A stretch of 64,000 nt of DNA. Origin: Acanthosepion pharaonis (lineage: Eukaryota; Mollusca; Cephalopoda; Sepiida; Sepiidae). The DNA lies in NCBI GenBank assembly GCA_903632075.3, contig CAHIKZ030000583.1, positions 881,001 through 945,000 on the forward strand, read 5' to 3'. How positions within the stretch are numbered: the stretch's first letter is position 1; each line of letters starts with the position of its first letter. The position numbers were made by a program, and so were the translations under genes. This document shows, in pieces, positions 33,421-42,789 of this stretch. The notes under the pieces were generated by a model. The model saw only the letters and a list, made by a program, of their open reading frames with translations. It did no database searches and was not told where the DNA came from.

Positions 33421-33542
33421 TCAGTCGTATTCTCAACTGAGAAAAGAATTTTATTTTTCTCGATAAGACAGTTTGCTCAAATAGGTCACGAATTACAAAT
33501 TCGTTTTGGACCCCCTGTACAATATTTAAGTATTGTGTAAAG

Positions 33543-34535
33543 ATGGAGGAATGCAAAAATATATTCCAGGAATTTTTTAAGTTCCAGACGGAACAGCAAA
33601 AGACTTTATTACAGCAGCAGCAAACATTCCAGATACAACTTCAGGAATATACCTTTAATAGACAAATACAATTTCAACGAGAAATGGAACAGATGCATAG
33701 GGAGTTTCAAAACAAAATTCTGGAAATAACTGAGAAGAAAGAGAAAAAATCTACGAAATGATTCTTTCCCAGAGAATACAGTATGGAATTCAATTGAAAT
33801 ATTCACATACCGTCCAGACGAAGAAATAACTTTTGAAGTGTATTTTTAAAAAATATACAGATGTGTATAACGAGGACTGCCACACGTGGTCGGAAGGAAA
33901 GAAGGTTAGACTTCTTTTAAGCAAGTTAGGAACTGCTGAGCATAAGTTGGTAAACTACATTTTACCGAAAAAAACTAGCGAGTTAATATATTTACCGCCT
34001 CGGTAAAAGTTAAGTGAATTATTTAGTAAAAAGACATCTTTGTTTCACAAAAGGTGGAAATGTTTGAATCTGATGAAAGAGGATGAACAAGACTTCATAA
34101 CGCATGCAGCTAATGTGAACAAGCATTGTGAAGAATTCAAACTAGCAGAATTAAGCTCTGACATTTTCAAGTGTTTGATATTTGTCCAGGGTTTAGTTTT
34201 AGAAAGAGACGCAGAATTGAGGAAATTGGTACTTTCAAAATTGGAAAAAGAACCGAAGATTTCGGTACAGAGTTTGGCAGAAGACTGCACAAGATGTGTT
34301 AGCGTAAAGAAAGACTCGAAAAAGATAGAACAGTCTGGCGTTTCGCATGTAAGGAAAATACGCTACAAAAAAGAAAGTCAGTCTACCAAAAAGAGTTCTA
34401 AAATTGCGGATTATCAAACAAAAAATGAAATACCAGAAAAAAAATAAACAAACTCCCGAAGCCATGTTTTGCTTGCGGTGAACTTCACTGGTACAGATGA
34501 GTGGGGCATAAAAGCTCGCACTGCAGGTCAAAAAA
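33543..34535 (+). pseudogene. gag: gag of gypsy-type element, frame-disrupted
   Basis: Starts at ATG 33,543 with a Gln-rich coiled-coil-like N-terminus ('FFKFQTEQQKTLLQQQQTF', 72 codons to a stop). After frameshifts near 33,760 and 33,850 it continues as 'FTYRPDEEITFEVYF' and 'EGKKVRLLLSKLGTAEHKLV'. A longer frame follows at 34,040-34,447 ('LMKEDEQDFITHAANVNKHC', 'CLIFVQGL'), typical of the Ty3 capsid region. A zinc-knuckle-like C-x2-C-x4-H ... H-x4-C pattern sits at about 34,462-34,530 but is broken by a stop. Structural protein of the retroelement particle; non-functional here. Confidence 0.75.
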
Positions 34536-34559
34536 TAAAAGCAAAATAAGAAAATTAAA

Positions 34560-34806
34560 GTCCGAAGTGAACGACGGAATAACCAGAAAATTTGTTACCG
34601 TCGAAATATGTAATAAAAAAATAAAAATGCAACTCGACACTGGTTCCGACCAATCTATCATAAATTTGAATACGTGGAAGAAGTTGGGGAAACCAACTTT
34701 AATAATGTCAAATAAAGTAGCGAGGTCCGTGACAGGAGAACAAAATACAATTTATTGGAGAATTTGTTACAAACGTCACGTTAAGTACAAAAACGCGAAA
34801 AGTTAA
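34560..34806 (+). pseudogene. pol: Retropepsin-like protease fragment (pol)
   Basis: The frame at 34,501-34,806 reads through a Lys-rich stretch into 'RKFVTVEICNKKIKMQLDTG' and 'SDQSIINLNTWKKLGKP'. The catalytic DTG triad codons are at about 34,636-34,644, as in retropepsins. The usual downstream hydrophobic 'LLG' segment appears after a frameshift at about 34,835 ('NLLGTDW'). The protease would process Gag-Pol in an intact element. Confidence 0.75.
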
Positions 34807-34834
34807 ACTATTTGTCATGAAAAATACCACGAAC

Positions 34835-35184
34835 TTACTTGGTACGGATTGGAAACAGAATTTCAATTATGGGATTTACCAATAAATTCTTTCTGTGACA
34901 AGGTTGAAAATTTAAACTACGAAGCTAAAAAATTAGTTAGCAAACTAAAGAGAACTTTTCCTACTGTTTTTTTTTCTCCAGTTTTGGGAATGTTTACCAA
35001 GAGTGAGGCAAAATTACAGCCAAAACAAAACGCTCAGGCGGTATTCAAAAAGAAAAGGAATTTGCTGTTTGCTTTAATTGAACAGATAGATAAAGAATTG
35101 GACAGATTAGAGAAAACGGGTTTATTCATAAAAGTGGAATGGCTAACACCGACAATATGCGTGAAAAAAAGCTTCAGAAAGTAA
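34835..35184 (+). pseudogene. pol: Reverse transcriptase N-terminal fragment (pol)
   Basis: The frame 34,849-35,184 carries 'FQLWDLPINSFCDKV', 'LKRTFPTVFFSPVLGMFTKS', 'AVFKKKRNLLFALIEQIDKE' and 'LDRLEKTGLFIKVEWLTPT'. This corresponds to the linker and fingers region of Ty3/gypsy RT up to the 'P.V.V.KK' block. The sequence then breaks; the palm active site, RNase H and integrase are missing. About 110 of the usual 1,000 or more pol codons remain. Confidence 0.8.
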
Positions 35185-35650
35185 AAATGAAGCCGACACC
35201 GAAAAAAAACTGAGGAACAAGTTACACGCAACCAAGGACATGCAGTATTATTAAATGATTTAAGTCAACAAGAATCTACAGAAACTGTGTGTCCAACTTT
35301 AAGAAGTTCAAAGCGGAAGGTTGTTTCTGGTAACGCTTTGGAGATATATATATATATATAAAAAAATAATAATAAAAAAGCAGATTGGCTACATGACGTA
35401 CTTGGTGAAAGGGGTAAAACTCACGTGCAGTAAACAGATCAGACAACGTTTTTCAGACGTGGTTGACAGCGGTCCTGCGAAAAAAAACAACAAAAAAACG
35501 CCGATGTAGGTGATTTTCAATAAGTTTGATCTAACAAACCCCTGCAAATAATTTTACCTAAGGTACGCCGATCCAGAAGAAAGAAAAAAAGAAAGGCAAC
35601 TGATCATTTAAAAGTGGATCAAAAAACGTAGGAAATACGCTACGATGTTG

Positions 35651-35684
<34 letters not shown>

Positions 35685-35762
35685 TTTCTTCATATTTTCT
35701 GTAAAAATTTGAAAAATAAAGAAAACTTTTTACTCCAGCGGAGTAAAGTTTTAGGGGGTGGA
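35185..35762 (+). other. Residual 3' internal region and polypurine tract
   Basis: A-rich degenerate sequence with no long frame. A short piece near 35,300 ('LRSSKRKV'-like) may be the tail of pol. The stretch TTTTAGGGGGTGGAA at 35,748-35,762, directly before the 3' LTR, is the polypurine tract expected for plus-strand priming. Confidence 0.6.
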
Positions 35763-36001
35763 AGTTAGGTACCTATTCGATTGTAATGGACTCTCCCATA
35801 GGAGTAGCAGTGGCAAGTCTGGCAGAATGGTGTTGAGCGCGTCAGTCGAGATTCGGACATTTGAAGTACCAACCATCACAACTAGATTTGCTGTGTCATT
35901 GACTCTTATTTTCCAAGTTCCTAACGTTTTGTACGTCGGACCTAATTTAGGACGACTTATTAGAAATACAAGCCTCCACTGTGAAAATACTCCACAACAA
36001 A
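35763..36001 (+). repeat. 3' LTR
   Basis: 239 bp, colinear with the two parts of the 5' LTR: TTAGGTACCTATTCGATTG, GGACTCTCCCATAGGAGTAG, CATTTGAAGTACCAACC, TCCAAGTTCCTAACG, CTCCACTGTGAAAATACTCC. The first base pair is AG instead of TG, a point change. It ends in CA, followed by the AAATC duplication. It has no family-S insertion. Confidence 0.92.
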
Positions 36002-36119
36002 ATCGCAGGTGGTCTCTGTGTGTGTTGAATAACTATAAATCCGCCTGACCAAGCGCCTGCAGTAGGGATTGGATAGCCGCCATAGCAGACAGGTATCCTC
36101 GAATATGAGAGCCAGCTAT

Positions 36120-36124
36120 CTCTC

Positions 36125-36200
<76 letters not shown>
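36120..36200. repeat. (TC)n-(TA)n microsatellite
   Basis: CTCTCT runs about 36,120-36,156, then TA to 36,200. Confidence 0.95.
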
Positions 36201-36203
<3 letters not shown>

Positions 36204-36843
36204 GAGGTAGAGAGACAAATAGAAAGAGCGAGAAATGGAGAGATGACATTCTATTTTTATTTAAATTATGACGTTAGCAATTGCAAAGCTATACATGATT
36301 TGCTTCCCTGCGGGGTAGTGTCTGCAACAATGTTGCTATGTTTAAAGAAAGTGACAATATTGACATTTTCGAAAACTAATTGAATTTCCGGTTGGACTGT
36401 GGCATATCTTTGTTCCTGCTAATTCCAATATTTCTCTTTTCCTTAGACGTCTGAGAACCAGATGTTACTTTGAATCAGACATGGCTGAGTAGAGACGAAC
36501 GCAGACTTGCAAACACACAATAAAAACACACACACAAACAAACGATTCGGGCAGAAATCAAAATAAGATATTTGATTTTCCAGAAATTAAAGCATTTTGC
36601 TCGCCAAAAGTCATCATCTACTGAAATTTATGAGTTCCTTTGTAGATCCGAAATTTGAACATCTGAATTTATTACTTGCTCTATCCAGGATGTTCCCTAC
36701 ATATTTAGACAAAGATACATCAGTTTTTGTTTCGAGGCTTGATTTCATTTGTACGAAATGGGCAGTTGAAGAATATATGTTTGGATGAATGGAAACCTAT
36801 TTTTGCATTTTATTTCCTTCTATATAAACGCACATACCACCAT

Positions 36844-36845
<2 letters not shown>

Positions 36846-36897
<52 letters not shown>
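36846..36897. repeat. (TA)n microsatellite
   Basis: About 26 TA units, immediately left of the 36,901 inverted repeat. Confidence 0.95.
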
Positions 36898-36898
<1 letters not shown>

Positions 36899-36900
36899 CA

Positions 36901-37501
36901 ATTCATGAATCATTCATACAATAAAACAAATAGAGACGTTAATGATTTAAATGGCGAGAATAAATCTTCGTAAACAATATCAAAAAGACACACCAACCCT
37001 GAACCTGTATATGAATGATATGATCCCTGTTTATAAATTCTAGTTGCATAAGGTCTTTTTCATTTTTACAAGCTTTCGTCTGTTCCTACAGACATCCTCA
37101 GGTATGGAAATAGATTCGTTCTTGTTTTTACTTCGCGGTAATAAGAGGACAACGAAAATAGAGATGTAATCCGAAAAAATGCTATGAGAAATGTGTTATT
37201 GTTTTGGAACGTGCGGTCGCAACGCTGAGTTTGAATTTTAAATTTTAAGGTTGTGCGTTTTTTTACAAATATAGGAATAAGAGAATTCCTTTTTACTGGT
37301 AAGTTTTCCGTCAATGTGGCATGAACTACATTGTAAAAATTAAAAAGACCTTATGCAACTGGAATTTATAAACAGGGATCATATCATTCATATACAGGTT
37401 CGGGGTTGGTGCATCTTTTTGATATTGTTTGCGAAGATGTATTCTCGCCATTTAAATCATTACCCTCTCTATTTGTTTTATTGTATGAATGATTCATGAA
37501 T
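36901..37501. mobile_element. 600-bp element with ~170-bp terminal inverted repeats
   Basis: The left arm, 36,901-37,070, is the inverse of 37,332-37,501 with only a handful of mismatches. Shared blocks are ATTCATGAATCATTCATACA, ATGATTTAAATGGCGAGAAT, CGAACCTGTATATGAATGAT and GTTGCATAAGGTCTTTTT. The 260-bp centre is unique. At 37,071-37,101, minus strand, a CTGAGGA ... GAAA sequence encloses a perfect 6-bp stem (GTCTGT/ACAGAC), recalling a hammerhead core. It is flanked by (TA)n on the left and, 35 bp away, on the right. It could be a non-autonomous DNA transposon or an inverted pair of Penelope-like termini. Confidence 0.8.
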
Positions 37502-37530
37502 TTATGAATCATAATTGCACCTATATTGAA

Positions 37531-37536
<6 letters not shown>

Positions 37537-37567
<31 letters not shown>
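37537..37567. repeat. (TA)n microsatellite
   Basis: About 15 TA units. Confidence 0.95.
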
Positions 37568-37570
<3 letters not shown>

Positions 37571-38194
37571 AACAATAAGAAAATAAAAAATAAAAATCAT
37601 TAGACACACTGGGTTGTAGATTAATATTCTTTCGTTTTTTTTTTATTATTATTCCATTTAGATTGCTCGACTAGTTTCGACCGAAATGGCCATCATATAG
37701 GAGGAGAAATATTTCTGCTTGCTGTTAGCAGTGAACTACAGAAATGAATCTCTTTTGTTGGAGAAAATGAACTTTTGTCTGTAGTTTTCATTTGTTTTTT
37801 TATCTTTTCACATGAATCTTTTAACATTCCTTGTGTTGGTCAAACAGTCTCTTTTAAGTTGTTATTTGAGATAAGAACTGGATAGATACATTTATCCTGA
37901 ATTCTCTGGTCAGTTTGACAGTTTTATTGAACCTGGTGAGGGGATGTGTCTCTCTTTAGTGTTTGTGTGTGTTATTTGGTTCTTAGGGGGACAAGTGAGT
38001 ATGATATGTGTAAGCGTGTATTGCTGTAGGTGTGTGTTATCATTTGGCTCATTAGGGAGTGAGTGAGTATGGTGTGTGTGCGTGTGTATAATCGTGTGGG
38101 TGAGGCTTCCATTCCTCCGTAAGCATGTCTGTCTTGTGTGGGTGAGAAATGTGGGTAGGTTTTGATTTGTTGAGTTATATATTGTTACTATTAT

Positions 38195-39700
38195 ATATTG
38201 TTAAATTTATGATTTAGCCCGGCTGGGTATTGTGTTTTTAGACCTTGGATCCACTCATTTTCATGGGACTCTAAAATCTTTCTAATGTTATCTGCTCTGA
38301 ACTTTTCTATTCTCTCAATTATAGTGAATCTGGCATGGGTTTTGAAATCATGTTTTTCTAGGCGGAAATGTTGTTCTACAGGTAATAATTGTTCATAGGG
38401 AGTCGATTTAATTCGCTTACGATAATTATTAATTCTGTAGTGATTTCTTTTAGGTTCTTAGGTCTACGATATGCAAGAAGGCCGGGTGTTTAAGCAGTTT
38501 TTTTTAGGTCTGGTTTGAGATGCAGTATTTCCCAGCGACGTTTGATTATTTGGGATAGTGGAGGCAGAGTGGGATTGAAAGTGGTTACTAGAGGGATGCG
38601 GCTTGATTTCTTTTTTAATCTTGTATATTAGGTGTCTTCTCTAGGTGTGGATATTGCTTTTATTTATTTGTTCCTGATTGATTGTTGTTTATAGCCACGT
38701 GTTGTGAATTGATGCTCCAGATTTTCCATGTGTTTATTTAATTCTTCATTGTTGGAACATATCCTTCTGAGTCTAAGTGCTTGTGAATAGGGAAGGTTCT
38801 CTTTGAGGTGTTTAAGGTGGGAAGACTTAAAGTGTAGATAGTGTCGGTGATTTTAGTGTGTTGTGTCGTTTGTAGTTTCCTGTTTTCATCTATGTAAATG
38901 CGGGTGTCTAAAAATGTTCCTGATGTTGTGGATTTTTCATAGTCAAACTTAATTGAGTCGTGCACTGTGTTTAGGGTCATAAGGAATTGGGTAAGTTTGT
39001 CATCACTACCCGTGTATACAAAGAATATATCATCGATATATCTTGCATAGAATACGCAGTCGCTACCAATGATTGGATAGATATGGGTCTCCTCAAATTT
39101 TCCCATGAATATTGTAGCATATGATGGAGCTGCAATGGTGCCCATGGCACAACCTCTTATTTGAAGGTAGATGCTCCATTGAAGTTATAAGTATTCAATG
39201 TAAGGACATGCTCCATGAGTTTTATGATGACTTTTGTGGGGGGGGTCCTGTTTTCTTCTTTTAGTAGAAATTGCTTCCTGAAGGGCGGCCAGCCCTTCGA
39301 TGTTTTTAATGTTTGAATATAGTGACCTAACGTCCATAGTCACTAGAATAGCTTTCTCTGGTACTGTTTGTATGTGATTAATTTTGTTCAGTAGATCTGT
39401 TGTGTCTCTGATGTAGGATTTTTACTTCCTTTAGCTAGCGGTTGTATGTAATGGTCTATGTATTTGGAAATTTTTGTCGTGTGGCAGTTGAACGATGAAA
39501 TAACCGGCTTCCTGGATTGTTGCTTTTATGTATTTTAGGAAGGAGATAGAAGCGGGCAGGTGTAATGTTTGTGGGTGTAAGTGTTGTGCATGTTTCCTTG
39601 TCTATTAGATTGTTGCGAAGCATTATGTTTAGTGACCTAGTTAATTCTTTTTGGTATTCTGGAAGGGGATATATATATATATATATATATAATGGATTTT
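38195..39700 (-). pseudogene. Penelope-like element RT with truncated GIY-YIG endonuclease
   Basis: The minus strand, read from 39,700 down, gives 'RFYLLPKIHKSNNPG', 'TTKISKYIDHYIQPLAKGSK', 'SYIRDTTDLLNKINHIQ', 'ILVTMDVRSLYSNI', 'GCAMGTIAAPSYATIFMGKF', 'ARYIDDIFFVYTGSDD' (active-site YIDD) and 'SGTFLDTRIY'. This is the full motif order of Penelope-like RTs; positions 38,738-39,145 stay open for 135 codons. Further down, 'LLAYRRPKNLKE' is followed directly by 'INNYRKRIKS' and 'LPVEQHFRLEKHDFKTHA', 'RFTIIERIEKFRADNIRKIL', 'GLKTQYPAGLN'. So the Cys linker and the GIY-YIG N-terminal half have been deleted. Frameshifts occur near 39,520, 39,430 and 39,165. Dead copy; the ribozyme-bearing repeat lies upstream on the same strand. 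Confidence 0.85.
39669..39692. repeat. (TA)n microsatellite
   Basis: Short TA run at the 5' limit of the Penelope-like coding remnant. Confidence 0.9.
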
Positions 39701-39908
39701 CCCGTCTGTTTCAATGTATGAAAATCTGACAGCTTAGTTGATTCGGTTATGAAATTTTGTGCAATAATCTTAAGTGGCATTTATGATCCACTAGTGATTT
39801 ACAACGAGGGCCACATATGGTGCAAGAGTTAGGATTGTGAGATGCGATCACTGTTAGATTGGCTGACATATATATATAATTCATCGAGTATGAAAGAAAC
39901 CTCAAAAG

Positions 39909-39972
39909 AATGCAGAAAGCCCTGGACGGCCATTTCTCCCTATATTTGGGACTCATCAGCAGCGCGCATCCA
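39909..39972 (-). ncRNA. Hammerhead ribozyme, degenerate copy
   Basis: Minus strand: CTGATGA at 39,959-39,953, a UCCC/GGGA stem II and GAAA at 39,936-39,933. The stem III/cleavage segment TGGCCGTC ends at 39,925. The conserved G-C pair closing stem II next to GAAA is lost through absence of one C, and CGAAAC has become AGAAAT, so activity is doubtful. It lies upstream of, and on the same strand as, the Penelope-like RT remnant, where such elements carry their ribozymes. Confidence 0.7.
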
Positions 39973-40309
39973 CTACCGAGTATTGAAACTCTGACAGTTA
40001 GGTTGTCAAGCAAACATCATACAAACTGTTCCAGCGAACGTCGGTGAAAAAAGAAATTTACCAAATCAGACTCGATATAGCGCCGCTCGCTCACATATTC
40101 CGTGGTACTGAGTTCTCTCTAACCATAGGACTGTGCCCCCCAGGCGACGACTATCATCTAGAGAAACCAGTAGAGTTCCACACACGGAATATGTGAATGA
40201 TATGATATATCGAGTCTGATTTTTACATCTTCGTCACCGAGGCCCATTAGAACAGTTGGTATGATGTTTGATTGACAACCTAACTGTCAGGGTTTCAATT
40301 CTCGGTAGT

Positions 40310-40373
40310 GGATGCGCACTGCTGATGAGTTCCAAATATACGACGAAACGGCCGTCCAGTTCTTTCTGCATTC
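40310..40373 (+). ncRNA. Hammerhead ribozyme, intact core
   Basis: Conserved core CTGATGA (40,322-40,328) and GAAA (40,345-40,348), preceded by C. Stem II is GUU/GAC with an 11-nt loop. Stem III is minimal (A-U and C-G around loop GGCC), followed by GUC, with predicted cleavage after 40,356. Stem I pairs ACUG (40,318-40,321) with CAGU (40,357-40,360) and, across an internal loop, GGAUGC (40,310-40,315) with GCAUUC (40,368-40,373). The very short stem III is typical of type I hammerheads described in Penelope-like retroelements. Pairing is from my manual folding. Confidence 0.85.
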
Positions 40374-40419
40374 TGAATTACTTAAATATAATTATCAAAT
40401 AATCCTAATAATTTCTATC

Positions 40420-40423
<4 letters not shown>

Positions 40424-40465
<42 letters not shown>

Positions 40466-40640
40466 AGAGAGATATGTGTGTAAAAATTTTTATGTATATG
40501 TATGCATTTATACATATATACTCTCTCTATATATATATATGTATGCTATTTTTATATAGATTATTTATATATTATATATGCGTTGTGCTTATTGGAAAGC
40601 ACTCAATATCAGTAATAGATCTATCAATCCAACTTAATGG
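40424..40640. repeat. (TA)n/(GT)n microsatellite with shared flank
   Basis: TA and GT runs at 40,424-40,465 and TA/CT at 40,517-40,542. The following island (CTTATTGGAAAGCACTCAAT, ATCAGTAATAGATCT) matches 13,270-13,310, which also sits beside TA/GT repeats. Confidence 0.8.
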
Positions 40641-40826
40641 GGCAATTCATCAACCTGTGCGTGCCATGTCATGTTCTTACCGAAAAATTCAAGGCTGTTA
40701 GAAGTAATGAACATAATTTCTCAGAACAGTTACCATGGTAATAACGACAAAGTAGCCGGTGGTTATCGATGTTTCATTTGTAGTGATGTAGTGATTTTAC
40801 AGTGGAAACTATTTCGGTGAACGGGC

Positions 40827-41745
40827 ATTTGCGTAATAGAAACTTGCGTCCCGGACAATTGCCTACCGAACAATTGCGTCCTTGGAAAATTCTGTCCCTG
40901 GACAATTGTCTATCTAGATAATTGCTTACATCGGAAATTCTTTTGAAGTAACATTTATTTATTTAAAGATTTGTTTAATATAGAAATTTGCACACTAATA
41001 CCTTTAATTACTGTAAACAAGCAGAAAGTTAGTTGCCAAAAAGACAAAAAAAGAGAGAAAAATTCGTTTTTGAAACAAGATGAAATTAAGCTAGCAGTTT
41101 CAGTTTCATTCCAGCAGCGCGTACCACAAGCCTAATAGATTCTGGATTTTATAGATTATAATTTTAATTGGAACCCATGGCTATGTTCCCAAAATCAAAC
41201 ACTGATTGAAAAATATTTGTAAACGAGGACAATTACAGCTACCACTATCATAAGAAAAATGCCGATGAAACAAGAACATACTGCCGAGGTGTAGAGAGGT
41301 GTCGGAGTTACCTCCTCCTTCTGTCCTTGAACCAGCAGAGGAACAGGTCATTTCGACCATATTGTTTCACCGTCAGATGTAACGTCTTCAAAAATGTCAG
41401 CGGGCCTCTTGTGACCTCGTTCACCCCTTTCTGTGAAACGGGGCCACTGGACCGCCCGCTACAGTGGTCTTGAAACACTGATACTTTGTCATTGCAGTTT
41501 AAACAAAAATAAACTTTTCAATTTTTTTAATTTTATTTCTTTTTTAAATTTGTTTATTACTACATACGTATTTTTTCAAAATTTATGGTAATTGCCTTTA
41601 AAAGCTTAAAAAATCATCAGAGGTACGCAATTATCAAGGGACGCATTTGGTAGGGATGCAAATATCCAGAGATAAAATTGTTTGGTACGTAACAACTCCG
41701 GGAGAAAAATTCCCAGTACGCAACTATTCTAGAACCAAATAAGCT
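40827..41745. mobile_element. Possible DNA transposon with minisatellite-like inverted termini
   Basis: 40,827-40,925 carries iterated CCGGACAATTGCCTACC / GAACAATTGCGTCC / TGGACAATTG motifs. The inverse phrase family (TACGCAATTATC, GGACGCATTTGG, AAATTGTTTGGTACG, AGTACGCAACTATTC) occupies about 41,617-41,740. The ends thus look like inverted repeats built from short degenerate subrepeats, enclosing about 690 bp without coding. Target duplication was not identified. Confidence 0.45.
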
Positions 41746-41749
41746 TTTG

Positions 41750-42785
41750 GAATCTATCAAGGCAAGCATGTGAAGATTAATCAGACCAGAAATACTCCAT
41801 ATTTAAACAGATCAAGCTGCTATACTGATAGTCATGCAGGTGGAGCTAGATACTTACTGGTGCTGTACAAAAGACCAGTCCTTTTTCCATATCTAGCAAT
41901 TGTTACGGTTTTTTGGGTATATACTATCTATAACTAGTGAGCGAGTCAAAATGACTTATTTCCCTTTATAGTCTACCAATAGAAGATTAACAAATCAGGA
42001 GCCGCAGAACACTGTATCCGTCGTGTATAAAGGCGGCCATCTTTGTTTTTGCCTACCAGAAGGACCAGAGCCAACTTGTCAGGCGAACACGACAGAAGGA
42101 AGAACTACGCTCTGCTGCGATATCCACTGCGAACCTAAACTACGCTTTCCTACTGTCTCCGAAATATTCACTGCCAACCTCTGGATTCTATACTCGAAGA
42201 CGCCCGTCATGAAAATGTCTAACAGCAATATGTTTCACTTGAGGTGATGGGTGAGCTTGAGTCTCAGTAGACGTTCAAGGCAGGCAATTTCCTTCAGGAT
42301 AGACCCATCCATCATGATAAGTGGACTTTCTTGGTCGGCTCGTTGATGGTAAAATATCATTAATTAGGTTTTGGTCATATTGGATTTTACAAGACGTTGA
42401 TTCCTCCAGTGACACACAAGCAATAGAGGTCATAGGAGATATCAATTTCAGGTCATCAAGAAGTTTCAGGATCCACCTTGTAAGGAAGAACTTGATAGCT
42501 GAGACGGCCCGTTAAGATATCCCATAGCTGGAGAATATATGAAACAACCTTCTCAGGTGCCATCTAATGTCAAAAGCCTTTGATATATTTTGAGCGATGG
42601 TCCTTAGGATTATTTACATGTTTTGTACCTCGCTGATTCTCTGGATAATGAGAGTTAAGACGCCAGCGAAATCCATACTAGTTATCGTTCAGAAGGCTGT
42701 TCCTATTTTGTTTTTTTCACCAATTTCAATTGTAAAATGATGAAATATTGCCACCAATTTAGTACTGCGCTTACATTAAAAAATT
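41750..42785. other. Unassigned stretch
   Basis: No known repeat or domain recognised. The 74-codon Cys-containing frame at 42,023-42,247 is not supported by any motif, splice context or homologous copy. Confidence 0.35.
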
Positions 42786-42789
42786 GCTG

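Larger units (their letters stand above)
30759..36001 (+). mobile_element. Ty3/gypsy-type LTR retrotransposon, degenerate
   Basis: The element is bounded by perfect AAATC target duplications (30,754-30,758 and 36,002-36,006). Order: 5' LTR (30,759-32,761, enlarged by an internal tandem array), PBS and leader, gag with a zinc-knuckle region, aspartic protease, the first part of RT, a large deletion removing the RT active site, RNase H and integrase, then a polypurine tract and the 3' LTR (35,763-36,001). Frame breaks occur throughout the coding part, so it is non-autonomous. The LTRs remain similar, but with several differences, indicating a moderately old insertion. Confidence 0.9.
39908..40375. 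repeat. Large inverted repeat with two hammerhead motifs
   Basis: 39,908-40,104 pairs with the inverse of 40,183-40,375. Shared blocks include GGACGGCCRTTTC, ACTCATCAGCAGYGCGCATC, CACTACCGAG, CTGACAGTTAGGTTGTC, AAACATCATAC and CACATATTCCGTG. The loop is about 78 bp. Each arm contains one hammerhead motif pointing outward from the hairpin centre. The arrangement fits two Penelope-type terminal repeats (pLTRs) in head-to-head orientation. Confidence 0.85.

Noticed and set aside
42023..42247. Cys-rich 74-codon frame as a secreted peptide exon.
   Set aside because: No signal sequence, splice context or recognised fold; length is within chance expectation.
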